Origin: Verrucomicrobiota bacterium
GTDB lineage: Bacteria > Verrucomicrobiota > Verrucomicrobiia > Chthoniobacterales > UBA10450
Length of the DNA: 25,798 nt
Assembly: GCA_003219115.1 (NCBI GenBank)
Contig: QHPN01000080.1
Coordinates: forward strand, 1-25,798
Direction of reading: 5' to 3'
Shown one piece after another: positions 22,977 to 25,798 of this stretch. The notes under the pieces were generated by a model that worked only from the letters and a program-made list of their open reading frames with translations, was not told where the DNA came from and searched no databases. Each line of letters starts with the position of its first letter. Position 1 is the first letter of the stretch. A program made the position numbers and the translations under genes.

Positions 22977-24218
22977 ATGATTAAGCGAAACCGCGTCGTC
23001 ATCACCGGGATGGGAGTCCTGGCCCCCAACGGGATCGGCCTGGAAGCGTTCTGGGAATCACTCCTCCAATGCCGCAGCGGCATTGGCCCGATCACGCTTT
23101 TTGACGCCTCAAAGTTCAAAACGCGAATCGCTGGTGAAATAAAAGGCTTCGATCCTGCGAAATATATCGAACCGGAAATGAAACCGAAGAGGATGGCACG
23201 GCATACGCAGCTTGCCTATGCCGCTACCATGATGGCGCTCAAAGACGCAGGACTGGAGACGAACAATCTCAGTCTTCCCAGCCCCACACCGGTAGTTATC
23301 GGAGTGAGCACGAGTGCAATCGACGTTATTGAAAGCGTGCATTTCGCGGTCGATCGCGGTACCCCGAATCGGGCGCCGGTTAGTTCGGCTGCGGCGTCGA
23401 TTCCGCAAGCCGCCGCGAACACGATCGCCGACCGGATCGGTACCTACGCCAATGCCACAACCGTTTCCTCGGCTTGTCCATCGGGTCTGGATGCGTTGGC
23501 AGATGCAGCTGCCATGATCAGGAGCGGTGAGGTCGAGGCGGCCGTCGCGGGAGGAGCGGATGCGCCAATTACACCGCTGACCCTTGCCAGTTTTATTGGC
23601 AGCGGTTTGGTGTCGCCATCGAACGGGGAACCTGAGCTGGCGAGCAGACCCTTCGATCTTACCAGAGAATCCGGGGTGCTAGCGGAGGGCGCAGGAATTT
23701 TTATCCTGGAAAATTATGAACGCGCGCTCGCGAGAGGCGCTCGCGCTTATGTTGAGATTGCGGGTTTCGGTAAACAGCGGGACACCGACCGCATGAAACC
23801 AGCATCGGGGTTACTTGATTCGATGAAATTGGCACTGGCCAACGCCGGTCGGTCGATAAACGACGTCGATTATATATCGGCCTACGGGACCGGTGATCCC
23901 ATACTGGATGCGGCCGAGGTCGCAGTCATCAAGCAACTATTCGGAGCGCGTGCATACGACATTCCGATTAGTTCCATTAAGGGGGTAACCGGCAACGCCC
24001 TGGGTGCCAGCGGACCGTTGCAGGTTATAGCGTCGGCTCTTGCCATCCGTGACCGACAGATCCCGCCGACCGCCAACTTGCGATCGTTCGATCCGTCATG
24101 TGATCTCGACTTCGTTCCTTGCCAGCCCCGCAGAGCCAAAATCGACTGCGCTTTGATCAACGTCAGAGGTATCGGCGGAAGCGCGAGCACGCTGGTACTC
24201 CATCGGCCGGCTGACTAA
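22977..24218 (+). CDS. FabF-like beta-ketoacyl-synthase homologue lacking both active-site histidines
   Basis: 413 residues with the KAS II fold throughout: VVITGMGVLAPNG at the start, the nucleophile Cys167 in SSACPSGLDAL, the ABSORBED-type core AVAGGADAPITP, and Lys335 in SSIKG. Numbering runs parallel to E. coli FabF. The two histidines of the Cys-His-His triad are replaced: AYGTGDP has Tyr303 where AHGTST is normal, and GVTGNALGASG has Asn340 where TGHLLGAAG is normal. The C-terminal GFGGTN gate loop reads RGIGGSA. Ordinary decarboxylative condensation is therefore doubtful; an acyltransferase, acyl-binding or regulatory role is possible. No acyl-carrier protein or other fab gene is adjacent. 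Its TAA overlaps the ATG of the membrane sensor by one base, implying translational coupling. Confidence 0.85.
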   Translation: MIKRNRVVITGMGVLAPNGIGLEAFWESLLQCRSGIGPITLFDASKFKTRIAGEIKGFDPAKYIEPEMKPKRMARHTQLAYAATMMALKDAGLETNNLSLPSPTPVVIGVSTSAIDVIESVHFAVDRGTPNRAPVSSAAASIPQAAANTIADRIGTYANATTVSSACPSGLDALADAAAMIRSGEVEAAVAGGADAPITPLTLASFIGSGLVSPSNGEPELASRPFDLTRESGVLAEGAGIFILENYERALARGARAYVEIAGFGKQRDTDRMKPASGLLDSMKLALANAGRSINDVDYISAYGTGDPILDAAEVAVIKQLFGARAYDIPISSIKGVTGNALGASGPLQVIASALAIRDRQIPPTANLRSFDPSCDLDFVPCQPRRAKIDCALINVRGIGGSASTLVLHRPAD

Positions 24219-25798
24219 TGAACAGCGCGACCGGCCCCATTATTGTTGCGCTGGTCGTCCAGATTGGTCTGGCGTTCGTCGTCTTTCAAGCCAACTCGAA
24301 ACGTCGCTCGAACCAATGCTTCCTCCTGCTGTCGATGGCGATCTGTGTTTGGCTGATGTACCGCTACTTCGGGTTAAGCACTCGCGTACGTGCAGTCGCG
24401 GAGCTTTGTATTCGGGAATCTTGCGCGTCCGGCGCCATTATTCTCGCCCTTCTTAATGTGCTGCGGCTTACCATTCGAAATCGACAGAGCCGTTGGCGTC
24501 ATTTACTCAGGGATTCGATACCCTGGTTCGCACTCGGCCTTGCTGTAGTTATTCTTTGTCAAACCAGCTTCTTTATCAAAGGAGTCCGGCTAAATGTTGA
24601 TAATACCACCGGGCTCTCGGCGCCGGAGCCGATTCCCGCGCCGGGCTTTTTAATCTTTAACGTCTATTTCCTCGCGGCGATCGCGACCTTAGTTTTTCAG
24701 CTGACACGCGACCTGCGAATGCTAGCCGGTTCGCAGCGCTCCGAGATGGCTTTTGTCATGATCGGAGCAGTGGTGACCCTGGTTTCCTCTGTCCCATTGC
24801 AGCTTCTCCTCAAACTATTTGTCGATACTTCCAAGCTACTCTGGCTCGGTCCATTTCGAGTCGTCCTCTTCAGTTTGATCATCGCGTACGGGATTTCGAC
24901 GCGAAAGATCATGGACGTCGGTCTTTTCCTGCGGCGGGCGATGTCGTACGCAGTTCTCACGGCTTACTTACTTGCGCTCTACGGAGCGGTCTGGTGGTTG
25001 GTAGTTTTGGCAACAACTGTTCTTTTCTATTCGAGCGATCACAGCTTCGCGCATATCGCCGCAGCGCTGGCTGTTACCTTTGCCATGGCGCCGGCGCGTG
25101 GCTTCTCCCAATCGTTGGCCGATCGCCTTTTTGTTGGCGGTCGCGGGATCGATTTTCGCACTACGGTTAGTAACGCGGCGGCCATTCTGGAATCCGTCAC
25201 GACCTTGCCCGATCTCTTGCGCAGGTTCGCGACTACGATTGGCCAGGCTGTTGGCACCGACAGTGTAACGATTTATCTCGCGCAGCGTAAGGTTTTTCGA
25301 AAAAAATATCCTGTCTCCAGTTCACCCGGACCAGTCGAAGAGTTAGGAGAGGACAGTCCGCTTGTGCAATGGCTGACTACTCATCACGAGCCGGTCATTC
25401 TGGAAGAACTCCTTCGTGTTCGTGGAACGGCCACGACCTTTGCTATTCGCAACGAGCTGGAGGGCGTCGCGGCCGCAGTAGGAATTCTTTCACGCGAACA
25501 TCTCGTTGGCATCATGTTACTAGGGCCGCGCCTTTCCGGTCGTATTTATGGCAGCACCGAACAGACTGCATTGCAGGTGTTGTGCGGCCAACTTGCAGTT
25601 GCGATTGATAACGCCGAGCTATTCACCGAAGTCCAAAATGCGCGGATCTATAATGAGATACTACTCCAAAATCTAACCACCGGAGTAGTAGCCGCCGATG
25701 CCGACGGTCATATCACGGTGTTCAATCAGGAAGCAGCGCAGATTGCCGGTCTGAATACCAACGGCGGTGAACGAACAGTTAACGATTTGCCGGCACCA
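24218..25798 (+). CDS. Multi-TM membrane sensor with GAF and PAS domains, probable histidine kinase (3' end outside window)
   Basis: The frame is open from ATG 24218 to the last base, 527 codons. Residues 1 to about 295 contain roughly eight or nine hydrophobic segments (for example 7-23, 34-51, 102-120, 143-163, 177-200, 242-271). A linker with ADRLFVGGRGIDFR leads into a GAF domain (about 325-470), and a PAS domain starts near 478 (LLQNLTTGVVAADADGHITVFNQEA). The order resembles membrane histidine kinases such as the PrsK type of exosortase systems; HisKA and ATPase domains would lie beyond the window. The alternative is a cyclase or phosphatase output domain. The start overlaps the ketosynthase stop (TAATG), so both proteins are made together, which suggests that the sensor works with, or responds to a product of, the ketosynthase-like protein. 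Confidence 0.82.
   Translation, partial: MNSATGPIIVALVVQIGLAFVVFQANSKRRSNQCFLLLSMAICVWLMYRYFGLSTRVRAVAELCIRESCASGAIILALLNVLRLTIRNRQSRWRHLLRDSIPWFALGLAVVILCQTSFFIKGVRLNVDNTTGLSAPEPIPAPGFLIFNVYFLAAIATLVFQLTRDLRMLAGSQRSEMAFVMIGAVVTLVSSVPLQLLLKLFVDTSKLLWLGPFRVVLFSLIIAYGISTRKIMDVGLFLRRAMSYAVLTAYLLALYGAVWWLVVLATTVLFYSSDHSFAHIAAALAVTFAMAPARGFSQSLADRLFVGGRGIDFRTTVSNAAAILESVTTLPDLLRRFATTIGQAVGTDSVTIYLAQRKVFRKKYPVSSSPGPVEELGEDSPLVQWLTTHHEPVILEELLRVRGTATTFAIRNELEGVAAAVGILSREHLVGIMLLGPRLSGRIYGSTEQTALQVLCGQLAVAIDNAELFTEVQNARIYNEILLQNLTTGVVAADADGHITVFNQEAAQIAGLNTNGGERTVNDLPAP

Noticed and set aside
1..25798. CRISPR array, prophage, IS transposase or toxin-antitoxin pair
   Set aside because: No regularly spaced direct repeats, no transposase or integrase motifs, and no small gene pairs of that kind were seen.

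Overview
The window looks like chromosomal DNA of a free-living, probably soil, member of the Verrucomicrobiota (Spartobacteria/Chthoniobacterales type). This is inference from a GC-rich background, an orphan duplicated MacB/FtsX permease, a 1077-residue Asp-box (BNR/VPS10-like) exported protein, a rubrerythrin-VIT fusion, and hairpin-rich intergenic repeats. No marker gene fixes the phylum. I see no phage, IS transposase, CRISPR array or plasmid module.

Layout. 1-373: 3' end of an RNA (uracil-5-)methyltransferase. 356-4407: two divergent paralogous KimA-like potassium/APC permeases, each with a C-terminal USP-like domain. 4507-6099: serA (phosphoglycerate dehydrogenase), whose GTG start directly abuts an AT-rich inverted repeat. 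6173-8746: a GlsB/YeaQ membrane protein, an EamA/DMT exporter and an MbfA-like rubrerythrin-VIT iron exporter. 8797-11388 (minus): orphan FtsX/MacB-type permease. 11389-11835: control region with a four-hairpin compound repeat, two dyads and a consensus-perfect sigma-54 promoter. This promoter drives a two-gene operon (11836-15822) of a LolA-like exported protein and the Asp-box protein. 15861-15933: tRNA-Ala(CGC). 16099-16605: small exported protein. About 16617-16708: a structured RNA candidate resembling SRP RNA. 16716-17943: udgX (uracil-DNA glycosylase X) and a GNAT acetyltransferase, divergent with start codons 10 bp apart. 18010-22670 (minus strand): REC-histidine kinase, then a LanB-type (lanthipeptide dehydratase glutamylation domain) protein, then ParA, with hairpin-rich spacers between them. 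22977-25798: a FabF-like ketosynthase lacking both active-site histidines, translationally coupled to a multi-TM GAF-PAS membrane sensor that runs off the window.

The points most worth following are: (1) the ketosynthase-like protein (Cys167 kept, Tyr303 and Asn340 in place of His) fused by operon structure to a membrane sensor; (2) a stand-alone LanB-like enzyme behind a REC-kinase, with no visible precursor peptide; (3) two compound four-hairpin elements of about 140 nt that share an outer GGAGCGC frame but have different stem sequences, one of them overlapping the parA start codon; (4) the sigma-54 control of an exported LolA-like/Asp-box operon; and (5) an inverted-repeat element enclosed in a 15-bp direct repeat between two convergent genes.
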